A program made the translations under genes and the position numbers. DNA of 64,000 nucleotides. Source: Klebsiella ornithinolytica NBRC 105727 = ATCC 31898. Lineage in GTDB: Bacteria > Pseudomonadota > Gammaproteobacteria > Enterobacterales > Enterobacteriaceae. The stretch lies in contig NZ_BCYR01000017.1 of NCBI RefSeq assembly GCF_001598295.1, forward strand, positions 1 through 64,000. The letters run 5' to 3'. Within the stretch, counting starts at the first letter, position 1, and the number at the start of each line of letters is the position of its first letter. This document shows positions 30,196 to 39,673 of the stretch, piece by piece. The notes beneath the pieces were generated by a model. The model was given only the letters and a program-made list of their open reading frames with translations. It was not told the origin of the DNA and did not search any database.

Positions 30196-31068
30196 TTAAA
30201 ACAGATCGTTGAGCGTCACACCGACGCCAACCCGGGTCTGGTTAAAGTTATAATCAATGAGCGACTCGCCATAACCGCTGTAGACCTGGGTGTAGAAACG
30301 CACGTGGCGGGTGATCGGATAGCTGACGCCGAGCTCTGCGCCGCCATAACCGCTGTTCCAGTTATATTGCCCCTGGGCGCTCAGGATAGCGTCACCGAGT
30401 TGATAACCAACCTTCAGGCGGTAATAGCCCATATATTTCGTGATATCCGGATTATCGTTGGTGCTCCCGACAACGTACCAGGGCTTCACCTCCACCAGCC
30501 AGTTGCCATTTTGCGCCATCAGGCGGGCATACAGGCGGTTCCAGCTGCGGGAAGTGGGATCCGAGCGGCCGTTAGAATCGTGGTTGTAACCCATTTCGAC
30601 ATCACGCAACGTCCAGCCGGCAAGCTGGTAATCCGTCGCAAAACCCAGGAACAGCTGCGGTTCATAGTTGGTTTCACGAAACGGCGCGGACTCTTTGCTG
30701 TTGGAGAGCTGCCACCAGGACTTCTGCGTATAGGAAGCCCCGAGCAGCGAGTTCTCGCCGAGGATCCCTCGCCACAGCGGAAACGCCAGACTGAGCTGGA
30801 ATTTCACTTCGTCCTTGCGGGCATTTTCCGCCCAGTCATAGCTGGAGATCGCTTCCTTGTTGATATCGCTACTCCACGTATAGAGCAGGTAGTTGCTCTC
30901 GTAGGGATACAGCAAGAAAGGATTATCATGGTCCTGCAACAGGTTAGCGATAATGCTACCGCGTACCGCAGGGGTATCATGAACAGGATGACTAACCGGC
31001 GCATCCTGCGCCAAAACGCCAGCCGGAAGCGCGCTCAGCGCTAACAGCCAGGCCAAAGAGATACGCAT
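30196..31068 (-). CDS. pldA: Outer-membrane phospholipase A PldA
   Basis: Ca2+-dependent dimeric outer-membrane phospholipase A1 (OMPLA) that removes mislocalised phospholipids from the outer leaflet. 290 residues including a signal peptide cleaved after GVLAQ-like residues (about 20). The catalytic His, Ser and Asn lie in GYNHDSNGRS and SRSWNRLY. The protein is a 12-strand barrel ending in the aromatic residue F. Divergent from yigI. Confidence 0.97.
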   Translation of the reverse strand: MRISLAWLLALSALPAGVLAQDAPVSHPVHDTPAVRGSIIANLLQDHDNPFLLYPYESNYLLYTWSSDINKEAISSYDWAENARKDEVKFQLSLAFPLWRGILGENSLLGASYTQKSWWQLSNSKESAPFRETNYEPQLFLGFATDYQLAGWTLRDVEMGYNHDSNGRSDPTSRSWNRLYARLMAQNGNWLVEVKPWYVVGSTNDNPDITKYMGYYRLKVGYQLGDAILSAQGQYNWNSGYGGAELGVSYPITRHVRFYTQVYSGYGESLIDYNFNQTRVGVGVTLNDLF

Positions 31069-31223
31069 TACTGTTCTCCTGAATGAGTGATTATTATTTC
31101 TGTTTTACCCGGCATCATTCTACCTGTTTACGGGCTCCCCGCCCGGTTATCCGTTCTGAAAGTGGAAATCACCGTTTTAGAAGCATAAAATCAACATTTC
31201 ATTAACGAATGGATACAATCGTC

Positions 31224-31688
31224 ATGTCTGAACTCACAGCCGAAGCCGCCCTTAAGCTGGTGGGAGAAATCTTTGTCTACCACATGCCTTTTAATCGCGC
31301 CTTAGGGCTGAAGCTGGAGCGTTACGAAAAAGAGTTTGCTCAGCTCAGCTTTAAAAACCAGCCTATGATGGTTGGCAACTGGGCGCAAAGTATTCTGCAT
31401 GGCGGGGTCATCGCCTCCGCGCTGGATGTGGCCGCAGGGCTGGTGTGCGTGGGCAGTACGCTGACCCGGCATGACACCATTAATGAAGAAGAGTTACGCC
31501 AGCGGCTGTCGCGGATGGGGACCATCGATCTGCGCGTTGATTATCTGCGCCCTGGGCGCGGCGAGCACTTTACCGCCACCAGCAGCCTGTTGCGCGCCGG
31601 GAATAAGGTCGCGGTCGCCCGCGTGGAGTTGCATAACGAAGATCGGGTCTATATCGCCAGTGCCACGGCGACGTATATGGTGGGTTGA
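31224..31688 (+). CDS. yigI: Hotdog-fold acyl-CoA thioesterase YigI
   Basis: PaaI-like hotdog thioesterase domain; E. coli YigI is a medium/long-chain acyl-CoA thioesterase by report, and the natural role is still sparse. 154 residues from the ATG at 31224 ([10 protein letters not shown], aligning with E. coli MSAVLTAEQAL). The in-frame ATG five codons earlier is possible, since both have weak SDs. Active-site helix segment [20 protein letters not shown] and the strand [14 protein letters not shown] are visible. Confidence 0.9.
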   Translation: MSELTAEAALKLVGEIFVYHMPFNRALGLKLERYEKEFAQLSFKNQPMMVGNWAQSILHGGVIASALDVAAGLVCVGSTLTRHDTINEEELRQRLSRMGTIDLRVDYLRPGRGEHFTATSSLLRAGNKVAVARVELHNEDRVYIASATATYMVG

Positions 31689-31737
31689 TCGCGGTAAATA
31701 AAGTAACATCGTTGTTTTGGCGTAACGGATTTTACCG

Positions 31738-32631
31738 ATGGATGCAAAACAAACGCGGCTGGGGGTGATGCTGGCTCTTGCCGCCTATTTTATCTGGGGC
31801 ATCGCACCTGCCTACTTCAAACTTATCTACTATGTTCCCGCCGATGAAATCCTGACGCATCGCGTGATCTGGTCATTCTTTTTTATGCTGGCGTTAATCA
31901 GCCTCAGCCACCAGTGGCCGCAGGTGAAAAAACTGCTGCATATGCCGCGCAAGATTTTCCTGCTGGCGCTGTCGGCGGTGCTGATTGGCGGTAACTGGCT
32001 GCTCTTCATCTGGGCGGTGAATAACCACCACATGCTGGAGGCCAGTCTCGGCTACTTCATTAACCCGCTGGTGAATATTGTGCTGGGGATGATTTTCCTC
32101 GGCGAGCGTTTTCGCCGCATGCAGTGGCTGGCGGTGCTGCTGGCCGTGTGCGGTGTGCTGGTACAGCTGTGGACCTTTGGTTCGCTGCCGGTTATCGGCC
32201 TTGGGCTGGCCTTCAGCTTTGCCTTTTACGGGCTGCTGCGTAAAAAGATCGCCGTGGATGCGCAAACCGGAATGTTAGTTGAAACCCTGTGGCTCCTGCC
32301 GGTCGCCGCCGTATACCTGTTTGCCATCGCCGACAGCCCAACCAGCCATATGGGAGAGAACCCGTGGTCGCTGAACCTGCTGCTGATGGCGGCGGGCGTT
32401 GTCACCACGATTCCTCTGCTGTGCTTTACCGGGGCCGCCACCCGCCTGCGTCTCTCCACGCTGGGATTCTTCCAGTATATTGGTCCGACGCTGATGTTCC
32501 TGCTGGCGGTCGTATTTTACGGGGAAGTGCCGGGGGCAGATAAGATGGTGACCTTCGCCTTTATCTGGGTAGCGCTGGCGGTGTTTATCGTCGATGCGCT
32601 GTATACCCAGCGCCGGCTGCGTCGGGCATAA
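31738..32631 (+). CDS. rarD: RarD, EamA-family transporter
   Basis: Ten-helix drug/metabolite-superfamily transporter whose E. coli homologue was named from a chloramphenicol-sensitivity association; substrate unknown. 297 residues (E. coli 296). Conserved features: MLALAAYFIWGIAPAYFKL, SLGYFINPLVNIVLG and TRLRLSTLGFFQYIGPT. It lies 49 bases after yigI with no terminator between, so they may share a transcript. A strong terminator follows. Confidence 0.94.
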   Translation: MDAKQTRLGVMLALAAYFIWGIAPAYFKLIYYVPADEILTHRVIWSFFFMLALISLSHQWPQVKKLLHMPRKIFLLALSAVLIGGNWLLFIWAVNNHHMLEASLGYFINPLVNIVLGMIFLGERFRRMQWLAVLLAVCGVLVQLWTFGSLPVIGLGLAFSFAFYGLLRKKIAVDAQTGMLVETLWLLPVAAVYLFAIADSPTSHMGENPWSLNLLLMAAGVVTTIPLLCFTGAATRLRLSTLGFFQYIGPTLMFLLAVVFYGEVPGADKMVTFAFIWVALAVFIVDALYTQRRLRRA

Positions 32632-32649
32632 CGCCACTACCTCCACATC

Positions 32650-32690
32650 ACGCACCTGCCTCTCGTGCGTAGAGGCAGGTGCGTTATTTT
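32650..32690 (+). terminator. Strong terminator between rarD and the convergent EEP gene
   Basis: A 14-pair perfect stem (ACGCACCTGCCTCT and its complement) with a seven-base loop, followed on the plus strand by TATTTT. It begins 18 bases after the rarD stop and its tail overlaps the stop codon of the converging gene. Confidence 0.88.
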
Positions 32691-33591
32691 ACTGCTCGGT
32701 GAGCTCCAGTTCGGCAATCAGGGGTAAATGATCGCTGGCGGATGACCAGTTAAAGGCCGGTGAGTTGTGCGGCACCTCGATGTTTTTCACATTCCATTTT
32801 TGCCCTTTGAAGGTGAAAATATGGTCAATATCTATTGCCGGGTTAACCGCAGGCCAGGTGCGGTAATCCGTCCCCTGCTTCGCCACGGGGTTAAAGAAAT
32901 AACCGACCTCTTTTAGCGGCTGCTCATCGTGCGTGGAGTTAAAATCACCCGCGAGAATTTTGATTGATGAGGCGATATCTTTGAAGTCCGATGGGGCATC
33001 GCCGATGCTCACGTCCAGAAGATGGCGGACCTGCTCAATGCGCATCGTCGGATCTTTTTGCCAGTCGAGATGGGTCACCATCACCAGCACCGGGCTATCA
33101 AAGCCGGGAACGGCGATTTGCGCCAATAGCGCTATTCGCTGCTCGGCATCCCCTGACGGCAGTTTAATAACCTGAGTGTGCTCAATTTTATATTTAGACA
33201 GAATACCGACACCGTACTCTCCGCCGTCGAACTCCAGCGCTTTGCCGAAGGCATAGTGGTAGCCGTTAGCGTCCGCGATGGTTTTGAGCTGATCGATTTT
33301 TTGGCTTCTGGCGGTTTTATTATCGACTTCCGGAACCGCAATAATATCGGCGCCAATGTTCTTAATCGCTAAATTGAGTGAAGTAAAATCCGCAACGTTA
33401 TCGGAAGCTTCATTCTTGCCGATGTTATAGGTCGCAATCTTCAGCTGAGGATAATTCTCGGCATAGACTTTATCCGCAACGCCGCCTTTTTGAACCGCGA
33501 GAATTTCATTACCTGCAAGTTTTTCAACAGCTTGTGCATTGACAGAGAGGCAGGCAAGAGCCAGAAATGTTAATGTAAAGATACTTTTCAT
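32689..33591 (-). CDS. Secreted endonuclease/exonuclease/phosphatase-family protein
   Basis: 300 residues with a Sec signal peptide (MKSIFTLTFLALACLSVNAQA, probable cleavage after residue 21) and a DNase I-like EEP domain. Catalytic positions of the fold are all present: N56 in TYNIG, E88 in AVPEVD, H174 in VTHLDW, D216 and N218 in AGDFNST, D254/D256 in AIDIDHIF, and D287-H288 in SASDHLP. A periplasmic or exported phosphodiesterase or nuclease is expected; the substrate (DNA, phospholipid or sugar phosphate) is not evident. It replaces yigF/yigG of the E. coli map, is AT-richer than its neighbours by eye, and stands alone between rarD and corA. No immunity or secretion partner is adjacent. 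Confidence 0.88.
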   Translation of the reverse strand: MKSIFTLTFLALACLSVNAQAVEKLAGNEILAVQKGGVADKVYAENYPQLKIATYNIGKNEASDNVADFTSLNLAIKNIGADIIAVPEVDNKTARSQKIDQLKTIADANGYHYAFGKALEFDGGEYGVGILSKYKIEHTQVIKLPSGDAEQRIALLAQIAVPGFDSPVLVMVTHLDWQKDPTMRIEQVRHLLDVSIGDAPSDFKDIASSIKILAGDFNSTHDEQPLKEVGYFFNPVAKQGTDYRTWPAVNPAIDIDHIFTFKGQKWNVKNIEVPHNSPAFNWSSASDHLPLIAELELTEQ

Positions 33592-33751
33592 TGTAAAATT
33601 TCGCCTTTTTTTACCGGGAATATTGCGATGGTAACAATTATCCCACCCCCTTTTTGTGATACACGGCCCACACTTCTGGTGCGCAGAAAATTAAGCGGCG
33701 GCGATAATAAAAGCATATTTCCGGTGGCCACCGCGATGGCAGCCATAAAGG

Positions 33752-33787
33752 CAAAAAAAAGCCGGCCCCCCCAGAAGGGAGCCGGCT
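33752..33787 (-). terminator. Rho-independent terminator of corA
   Basis: On the corA strand: AAGCCGGC, a 13-base C/G-rich loop region, GCCGGC, then TTTTTTTTGCC, an eight-T tail. It begins 19 bases after the corA stop. The remaining gap up to the EEP gene shows no gene. Confidence 0.9.
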
Positions 33788-33805
33788 TTGATATAATTTA
33801 TTGTT

Positions 33806-34756
33806 TTAAAGCCAGTTTTTACGCTTGAAGTAGAGATACGGCGCCAGACCGGCAAGCATCATAAAAACAATCGCGCCGGGATAGCCAAAGCTCCAGTGCA
33901 GCTCCGGCATAAACTCGAAGTTCATCCCGTAGCTGGAAGCCACCAGCGTAGGCGGCAGGAAGACCACGGAAACCACCGAGAAGATCTTGATGATGCGGTT
34001 CTGCTCGATGTTGATAAAGCCCATCGCCGCTTGCATCAGGAAGTTGACCTTCTGGAACAGCGATTCGTTGTGCGGCAGCAGGGATTCGATATCTCGCAGG
34101 ATTTCGCGCGCCTGCTCCAGCTGCCCCGCAGGTAAACGCGCCTTGCGCACCAGGAAGTTCAGAGCGCGCTGGGTATCCATCAGACACAGACGGACCTTCC
34201 AGCCGATATCTTCCTGCTCGGCAAGCGTTGAGAGCGCGTCATCGTACTCATCGCCCTGACGACCTTCCATGATCACGCGGCTGAGTTTTTCCAGGTCGCT
34301 ATAGATATTTTCGATTTCATCCGCCAGCTGTTCGATTTTGGTTTCGAACAGATCCAGCAGCAGTTCATAGGCGTTGCCATCAACCATTAGCTGGTTGCGA
34401 ACGCGCATGCGATAGAGGCGAAATGCCGGTAATTCACGTTCGCGCAGGGTAAACAGGCGCCCTTCACGAATCGTAAATGCCACGGTGGAGTTACCGGCGT
34501 GATCCTCTGCATCTTCAAAAAAGAAAAAAGAGTGAATGTGTAAACCGTCTTCATCTTCGAAGAAACGCGCCGATGCTTCGATATCTTCCAGTTCCGGGCG
34601 CGTTGCCAGGTTCTGACCCAATTCCGTCTGCACGCGGCTTCGTTCTTCGTCGTCGGGCTCGACCAGATCGACCCACACCGAACTGGCGAGATGCTTGATC
34701 TCATCAGCTTCCAGGCGTGTTAAACGATTATTTTCCAGTTGAAATGCGCTCAGCAT
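33806..34756 (-). CDS. corA: Magnesium/cobalt/nickel channel CorA
   Basis: Homopentameric Mg2+ channel of the inner membrane, also carrying Co2+ and Ni2+. 316 residues as in E. coli. A large cytoplasmic funnel precedes two C-terminal helices with the selectivity motif [11 protein letters not shown] between them, and a basic end FKRKNWL. The ATG at 34756 has GGGAG eight bases upstream and gives [12 protein letters not shown]; the longer open frame is discounted. Its leader is about 230 bases with a promoter at 34994-35022. Confidence 0.97.
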   Translation of the reverse strand: MLSAFQLENNRLTRLEADEIKHLASSVWVDLVEPDDEERSRVQTELGQNLATRPELEDIEASARFFEDEDGLHIHSFFFFEDAEDHAGNSTVAFTIREGRLFTLRERELPAFRLYRMRVRNQLMVDGNAYELLLDLFETKIEQLADEIENIYSDLEKLSRVIMEGRQGDEYDDALSTLAEQEDIGWKVRLCLMDTQRALNFLVRKARLPAGQLEQAREILRDIESLLPHNESLFQKVNFLMQAAMGFINIEQNRIIKIFSVVSVVFLPPTLVASSYGMNFEFMPELHWSFGYPGAIVFMMLAGLAPYLYFKRKNWL

Positions 34757-34841
34757 GACCGGGACTCCCAATGCAAAAAAATTATCGGACAGTTCGGTGG
34801 GCACACAGAAACAATTTGGGTTTCAGACCATTAAGCCTGAC

Positions 34842-34892
34842 TCAGAGCGACGGGTATGACGGGTCGCTGACAACCGCTAAGGCTATCAGCAT
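34842..34892 (-). CDS. Candidate corA leader ORF (corL-like), 16 residues
   Basis: ATG to TGA encodes MLIALAVVSDPSYPSL inside the corA leader. The 17-codon length and the proline codons fit the leader ORF called corL in Salmonella, whose translation governs Rho termination into corA. The ATG lies in the loop of the leader hairpin and the SD is poor (AAGG ten bases upstream). A 37-codon ORF in another frame (34831-34944) overlaps it. Function is inferred from position only. Confidence 0.4.
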   Translation of the reverse strand: MLIALAVVSDPSYPSL

Positions 34893-34908
34893 AAGAGGAT
34901 AGCCTTAG
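34877..34908 (-). promoter_or_regulatory. Stem-loop in the corA 5-prime leader
   Basis: CTAAGGCTATC and GATAGCCTTAG form 11 perfect pairs around a ten-base loop. It lies about 80 bases after the predicted corA transcription start, a position suited to leader control. Confidence 0.65.
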
Positions 34909-34993
34909 GAGTTGTTCCTGACGGACAGGAAGTTGAGCCAGCATCTACTGGGTGTGTCCAAGGCGAATGTCCTCTTAGCGTAATCGTGCGCGC

Positions 34994-35022
34994 ATGTTAC
35001 GCCAGCACAAAAACGGCGTCAA
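34994..35022 (-). promoter_or_regulatory. corA promoter
   Basis: TTGACG, a 17-base spacer, TAACAT on the corA strand; predicted start near 34987. The 353-base uvrD-corA gap thus holds this promoter, the leader hairpin and candidate leader ORFs. Confidence 0.75.
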
Positions 35023-35109
35023 CACGCAACGGAACGCTAAAGAGCAAATCCTGCCCTTTAGCATATAAGGCTAGCAGATTATTACAAAAAAACGATATTT
35101 TTCTTACTG

Positions 35110-37272
35110 TTACACTGTTTCCAGCCGGGCATAGGCCGCCACTAACCATTTAATACCTTGCCCCTGGAAGGCGACCTGCAAACGGCTATGCTCGCCGCTG
35201 CCTTCCAGATTCACGATGGTGCCTTCGCCAAACTTCGGATGGCGTACGCGCTGTCCCAGTTTGTAGCCAGTATCGTTTTCCGCCATCGGCGTCCCCATCC
35301 GCTGATGGCTGACCGGACGGCTCACCGTCGCGCGCAGGCGTACCTCTTCCACACAGGCCTCCGGCAGCTCGCCGATAAAGCGCGACGGGCGATGGTAAAC
35401 CTCTTTGCCGTACAGACGGCGGGTTTCCGCATAGGTGAGAGTCAGTTTCTGCATCGCGCGCGTCACGCCGACGTAAGCCAGACGACGCTCCTCTTCCAGT
35501 CGGCCACCTTCATCCAGCGCCATCTGGCTCGGGAACATCCCCTCTTCCACGCCGACGATAAACACCTGCGGGAACTCCAGACCTTTCGCCGAGTGCAGCG
35601 TCATCAGCTGCACCGCATCCTGCCAGGTATCCGCCTGCCCTTCACCCGCTTCCAGCGCGGCGTGAGAAAGGAAGGCCTGCAGCGGCATTAAATCCTCATC
35701 TTCATCGTTGTAGCTGAACTGGCGCGTTGCCGTCACCAGCTCTTCTAAGTTTTCTATCCGCGTCTGGCCTTTTTCGCCCTTTTCCTGCTCGTACATCGTC
35801 CGCAGGCCGGAGTCGTTAATCACCCGGTCGGTCTGCACATGCAGCGGCATATCCGCCGTCTCCTGCGCCAGGGCGTCAATCAGCTCCATAAAGCGTTGCA
35901 GCGCGCTGGCGGCGCGCCCGGCGAGGACTTTATCTTTTAACAGCTCGCGGCAAGCCTGCCACAGCGTGAGCTGACGGTCGCGCGAGGTCTGGCGCACCAC
36001 GTCCAGCGTGCGGTCGCCGATACCGCGAGTGGGCGTATTCACCACCCGCTCAAACGCCGCATCGTCGTTACGGTTGGCGATCAGACGCAGATAGGAGAGC
36101 GCATCTTTGATCTCCTGGCGTTCGAAGAAGCGCATGCCGCCATAGATACGGTACGGCATGCTGGCCTGCAGCAGCGCCTCTTCCAGCACGCGCGACTGGG
36201 CGTTACTGCGGTAGAGAATGGCGCACTGCTCAAGCGCCCCGCCGTTCTCCTGCCAGGTTTTGATGCGGTTGACGACAAAGCGCGCTTCATCAAGATCGTT
36301 AAACGCGCAATAGAGGGAGATAGGCTCACCGTCGGCCCCGTCGGTCCACAGCTTTTTGCCCAGACGCCCGCTGTTGTTTTCAATCAGGGCGTTAGCGGCG
36401 CTCAGGATATTGCTGGTCGAGCGGTAGTTCTGCTCCAGGCGGATGGTCTGCGCGCCGGGGAAATCGGTGAGAAAGCGCTGAATATTCTCCACCTGGGCGC
36501 CGCGCCAGCCGTAGATCGACTGGTCATCATCCCCCACAATCATCACCTTGCCGCTATCGCCCGCCAGCAGGCGAATCCAGGCATACTGGATGTTGTTGGT
36601 ATCCTGAAACTCATCCACGAGGATGTTGGTGAAGCGTTCGCGATAGTGCTGGAGAATATGCGGTTTATTGAGCCACAGCTCGTGCGCGCGCAGCAGCAGT
36701 TCAGCAAAGTCCACCAGACCGGCGCGATCGCAGGCTTCCTGATAGGCCTGATAAACTTTCTGCCAGGTCTGTTCCACCGGGTTGCCGTAGCTCTGAATAT
36801 GATGCGGGCGCAGCCCTTCATCTTTCTGGCTATTGATGTACCACATCGCCTGACGCGGCGGCCACTGCTTCTCGTCGAGGTTCATCGCCTTAATCAGACG
36901 CTTCAGCAGACGCAGCTGGTCTTCGCTATCGAGGATCTGAAAATCTTGCGGCAGGTTAGCGTCCAGATGGTGGGCCCGCAGCAGGCGATGCGCCAGCCCG
37001 TGGAATGTCCCGACCCACATGCCGCCCTGGGTTGTCCCCATCAGCTGGCCAATACGATGGCGCATCTCCGCTGCCGCTTTGTTGGTAAAGGTCACCGCCA
37101 TAATCGAATACGGTGAGCAGTTTTCCACGCTCAGCAGCCAGGCAATACGGTGTACCAGAACCCGCGTCTTACCGCTGCCCGCTCCCGCCAGAACCAGCAT
37201 ATTGGTGCGTGAAGCGGCTACGGCTTCACGCTGTTTATCATTGAGGCTGTCGAGCAGGTAAGAAACGTCCAT
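35110..37272 (-). CDS. uvrD: DNA helicase II UvrD
   Basis: SF1A 3-prime to 5-prime helicase for nucleotide excision and mismatch repair. 720 residues as in E. coli. Motifs: LVLAGAGSGKTRVL, AVTFTNKAAAEM, VDEFQDTN, DDDQSIYGWRGA, EQNYRST, and TLHSAKGLEFPQVF; the C-terminal Tudor-like RNA polymerase-binding region ends the protein. The ATG at 37272 gives MDVSYLLDSL; a GTG two codons before is unlikely. A LexA box lies 51 bases upstream. Last in the lptM-dapF-yigA-xerC-yigB-uvrD series. Confidence 0.98.
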   Translation of the reverse strand: MDVSYLLDSLNDKQREAVAASRTNMLVLAGAGSGKTRVLVHRIAWLLSVENCSPYSIMAVTFTNKAAAEMRHRIGQLMGTTQGGMWVGTFHGLAHRLLRAHHLDANLPQDFQILDSEDQLRLLKRLIKAMNLDEKQWPPRQAMWYINSQKDEGLRPHHIQSYGNPVEQTWQKVYQAYQEACDRAGLVDFAELLLRAHELWLNKPHILQHYRERFTNILVDEFQDTNNIQYAWIRLLAGDSGKVMIVGDDDQSIYGWRGAQVENIQRFLTDFPGAQTIRLEQNYRSTSNILSAANALIENNSGRLGKKLWTDGADGEPISLYCAFNDLDEARFVVNRIKTWQENGGALEQCAILYRSNAQSRVLEEALLQASMPYRIYGGMRFFERQEIKDALSYLRLIANRNDDAAFERVVNTPTRGIGDRTLDVVRQTSRDRQLTLWQACRELLKDKVLAGRAASALQRFMELIDALAQETADMPLHVQTDRVINDSGLRTMYEQEKGEKGQTRIENLEELVTATRQFSYNDEDEDLMPLQAFLSHAALEAGEGQADTWQDAVQLMTLHSAKGLEFPQVFIVGVEEGMFPSQMALDEGGRLEEERRLAYVGVTRAMQKLTLTYAETRRLYGKEVYHRPSRFIGELPEACVEEVRLRATVSRPVSHQRMGTPMAENDTGYKLGQRVRHPKFGEGTIVNLEGSGEHSRLQVAFQGQGIKWLVAAYARLETV

Positions 37273-37322
37273 TGGCACCGCCGGAAATGAGCTGCCCGGC
37301 CACGCATCGTCTACCGGGCATA

Positions 37323-37338
37323 CTGTTAATATATACAG
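37323..37338. promoter_or_regulatory. LexA (SOS) box of uvrD
   Basis: CTGTTAATATATACAG has the CTG-N10-CAG core with an AT-rich centre, between the yigB stop and the uvrD start. It fits the known LexA control of uvrD and overlaps a TATATT on the uvrD strand that may be its -10. Confidence 0.9.
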
Positions 37339-37350
37339 AACTAGTGGTGA

Positions 37351-38067
37351 TTATATCAGCGAGGTCAGAGATGCCAACCGTGAAATTTCAATGTGCGGCA
37401 GCAGGCGGCTGTCGGTCGCACGCATCAGATCGGCCCCCTGCGGTTTGATCCAGCAGGCCTGCATGCCGCAGCGAATAGCGCCCGCCACATCGGTGGTCAG
37501 ATCATCCCCCACGTGAAGTATCCGATCCAGCGGCAAATCAAGACGCTCCGCCGCCAGATGATACATATCGGCAAAGGGTTTCGATCGCCCGTCCGGACCA
37601 GCACGCAGAACAAAACGGAAATAGTCGCTCAAACCAAAGAGTTCAGGTTGCGCGTTGCCGTTGGTCACCGCCACCAGCGGCCATTTCTCCGCCAGCGCAG
37701 CCAGCGTATCGTGAGTTTCCTGCGGCACATCGATCAGACTCCGCCAGTGGGCAAAATTCGCCATTGCCGCATCCGCGCCCGCGGCAGCCTGCCCGGGAGA
37801 GAGCCCGGCATTGGTCATCCCCAGCACCAGCGCGCGTCGCCGCCACTCGGTCACGTCGTGGTAAATCTCCGGTTCTGTCTCGAGCAGCGTCTGACGCAGC
37901 TGTTGCAGCTCGTTCGCATCAAACCGGCTCAGTGACGGATGGTAGCTGCGCACAAAGGCCAGCGACTCGTGCAGCGTCCGGTCGATGACCGGGCGGTTGT
38001 CGTAAAGGGTGTCGTCCAGGTCAAACGTCAGTGCAGAAATTTGGCCCAGCGGTCGGTAAAAACGCAT
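37351..38067 (-). CDS. yigB: FMN phosphatase YigB (HAD family)
   Basis: HAD phosphatase; E. coli YigB dephosphorylates FMN to riboflavin and other small phosphates, and is linked to persistence. 238 residues as in E. coli. Motif [13 protein letters not shown], motif [11 protein letters not shown], the lysine in DGRSKPF and motif [15 protein letters not shown]. Its ATG overlaps the xerC stop by one base (TAATG). Confidence 0.96.
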   Translation of the reverse strand: MRFYRPLGQISALTFDLDDTLYDNRPVIDRTLHESLAFVRSYHPSLSRFDANELQQLRQTLLETEPEIYHDVTEWRRRALVLGMTNAGLSPGQAAAGADAAMANFAHWRSLIDVPQETHDTLAALAEKWPLVAVTNGNAQPELFGLSDYFRFVLRAGPDGRSKPFADMYHLAAERLDLPLDRILHVGDDLTTDVAGAIRCGMQACWIKPQGADLMRATDSRLLPHIEISRLASLTSLI

Positions 38068-38969
38068 TATTTCCCCCGTTTGGCGCGCGGATGCGCCGCA
38101 TCATACACCGAGGCAAGGTGTTGAAAATCAAGATGGGTATAGATTTGAGTCGTCGAGAGATTGGCATGACCCAGCAGCTCCTGTACGCCGCGCAGATCGC
38201 CGCTCGACTCCAGCATATGGGTGGCAAAGGAGTGGCGCAGTTTATGCGGATGCACGTGGCTATTCAGCCCCTGCTTAATGCCCCACTCGGCAAAGCGCTT
38301 CTGCACATTACGCGCGGAAATACGTTTCCCGAGTTTAGATAAAAACAGCGCATCGTCATCCGTGCCAAACAGACCGCGTAAATCGAGCCAGTGTTCGATC
38401 CACGCCACCGCGCTGCGCCCAATCGGCAGACGGCGTTCTTTGCTTCCTTTGCCCATCACCCACACCTCCCCGGATTCCAGATCGAGGTGTTTAATATCAA
38501 GATTGACCAGCTCGGAGAGACGCAGACCCGCGCCGTACATGACCTCCAGCATCGCCCGATCGCGTACCGCCAGCGGATCGTTAAGATCGATATCCAGCAG
38601 CCGGTTGACGTCATCGACATCAATATTTTTAGGTAAGTGACGGGGAATTTTCGGGGCGGAGATACCTTTCGCCGGGTTCGCCGCCAGCTCGCCCTGCGCC
38701 ACCAGCCAGTCAAAGAAACTGCGCAACGCGGAAAGCCGCAGCGCAAGACTTGCCGGCCCCAGGCCCTGTTTACGGCTACGGACCGCCAGGCCACGAACCT
38801 GAGCGGCATCGCACTGCTGCCAGCTTTTGAGCCCCGCCTGTTCAGCGAGCGCCATCAGCGCATCAAGCTGACGCCGGTAGTTCAGTAGCGTGATCGGGCT
38901 CAGCTGACGCTCCACGCCCAGGTAGCGTAGAAAGCGGTCAACGGCGGTGAATAAGGGAGAGTCGGTCAT
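38067..38969 (-). CDS. xerC: Tyrosine recombinase XerC
   Basis: With XerD resolves chromosome dimers at dif and plasmid multimers. 300 residues (E. coli 298). SAM-like N-terminal DNA-binding domain (1 to about 100), then the catalytic domain with the pentad: Arg in [10 protein letters not shown], Lys in [11 protein letters not shown], His and Arg in [14 protein letters not shown], and His and the nucleophile Tyr in [15 protein letters not shown]. Overlaps yigA by ATGA, so the dapF-yigA-xerC-yigB chain is tightly coupled. Confidence 0.98.
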   Translation of the reverse strand: MTDSPLFTAVDRFLRYLGVERQLSPITLLNYRRQLDALMALAEQAGLKSWQQCDAAQVRGLAVRSRKQGLGPASLALRLSALRSFFDWLVAQGELAANPAKGISAPKIPRHLPKNIDVDDVNRLLDIDLNDPLAVRDRAMLEVMYGAGLRLSELVNLDIKHLDLESGEVWVMGKGSKERRLPIGRSAVAWIEHWLDLRGLFGTDDDALFLSKLGKRISARNVQKRFAEWGIKQGLNSHVHPHKLRHSFATHMLESSGDLRGVQELLGHANLSTTQIYTHLDFQHLASVYDAAHPRAKRGK

Positions 38970-39673
38970 GCGCGTTCAACCCAGCGCTCCAACAGACCCG
39001 GCAGCATTAACGCAATTTCCTGCAGCAGCTGCGTTCCCTGGCCTTGTTGATAATGCTGGGCATCGCGACTGCTGAAAAGCATCACGCCAGGGGCGTCATC
39101 GCCGCCCAGCAGCGACATCGCCACCGAGCCGATAGCTTTCGCTTCCGGCAGCACCACCAGCAGTTCAGGTCCGTGCAGCGGCCCGAGATAATGACGAGCC
39201 TGCCCAAGACGCTGAATGCGGATCGGCTCAAATGCCTGCCGGCTTAGCGCCAGATGGGTGAATTTTGACGGTGCGCCCAGCCGCCAGCTATCGGGAAACA
39301 AACGCACCGTCGCGCCCGCCAGCCCTATCTCGCGCGCCCAGCGATGAAAACGGTTCAGCATCTCATCAAGGCTTTCCGCCGCCGCCAGCCGCGTCTGCAG
39401 ATGCAGCAGACGCTGGAACAGGCTCTCATTCGCCGTTGCCTGCTCCATCAGCAGCATCATGTTCTCTTCCAGCACGTTGATATGGTTACGTGCCCGCACC
39501 ATGTGCCATTCCACCAGCGAGATCGAGCCGCGTACCGGATGCGGAACGCGCATGTGCTCGACCAGCGCAGCATTACGAATAAAAAATTCAGGATGTTGCA
39601 ACAGATAGTCCACCACCGCGCGGTCATTCAGCGCGCCGGTGATTTCCTGCTGTTCTTCCCCGACTTGTTTCAT
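38966..39673 (-). CDS. yigA: YigA, DUF484 family protein
   Basis: 235 residues, same length as E. coli YigA. A GAF-like fold is predicted for DUF484, with an N-terminal segment [20 protein letters not shown] and a helical coiled stretch about 70-110. Function unknown; always found beside xerC and dapF. Start and stop overlap both neighbours by ATGA. Confidence 0.95.
   Translation of the reverse strand: MKQVGEEQQEITGALNDRAVVDYLLQHPEFFIRNAALVEHMRVPHPVRGSISLVEWHMVRARNHINVLEENMMLLMEQATANESLFQRLLHLQTRLAAAESLDEMLNRFHRWAREIGLAGATVRLFPDSWRLGAPSKFTHLALSRQAFEPIRIQRLGQARHYLGPLHGPELLVVLPEAKAIGSVAMSLLGGDDAPGVMLFSSRDAQHYQQGQGTQLLQEIALMLPGLLERWVERA

Noticed and set aside
34975-34995. A six-codon ORF upstream of corA considered as corL
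   Set aside because: Its ATG lies within the predicted -10 box, so it would not be transcribed from the corA promoter.
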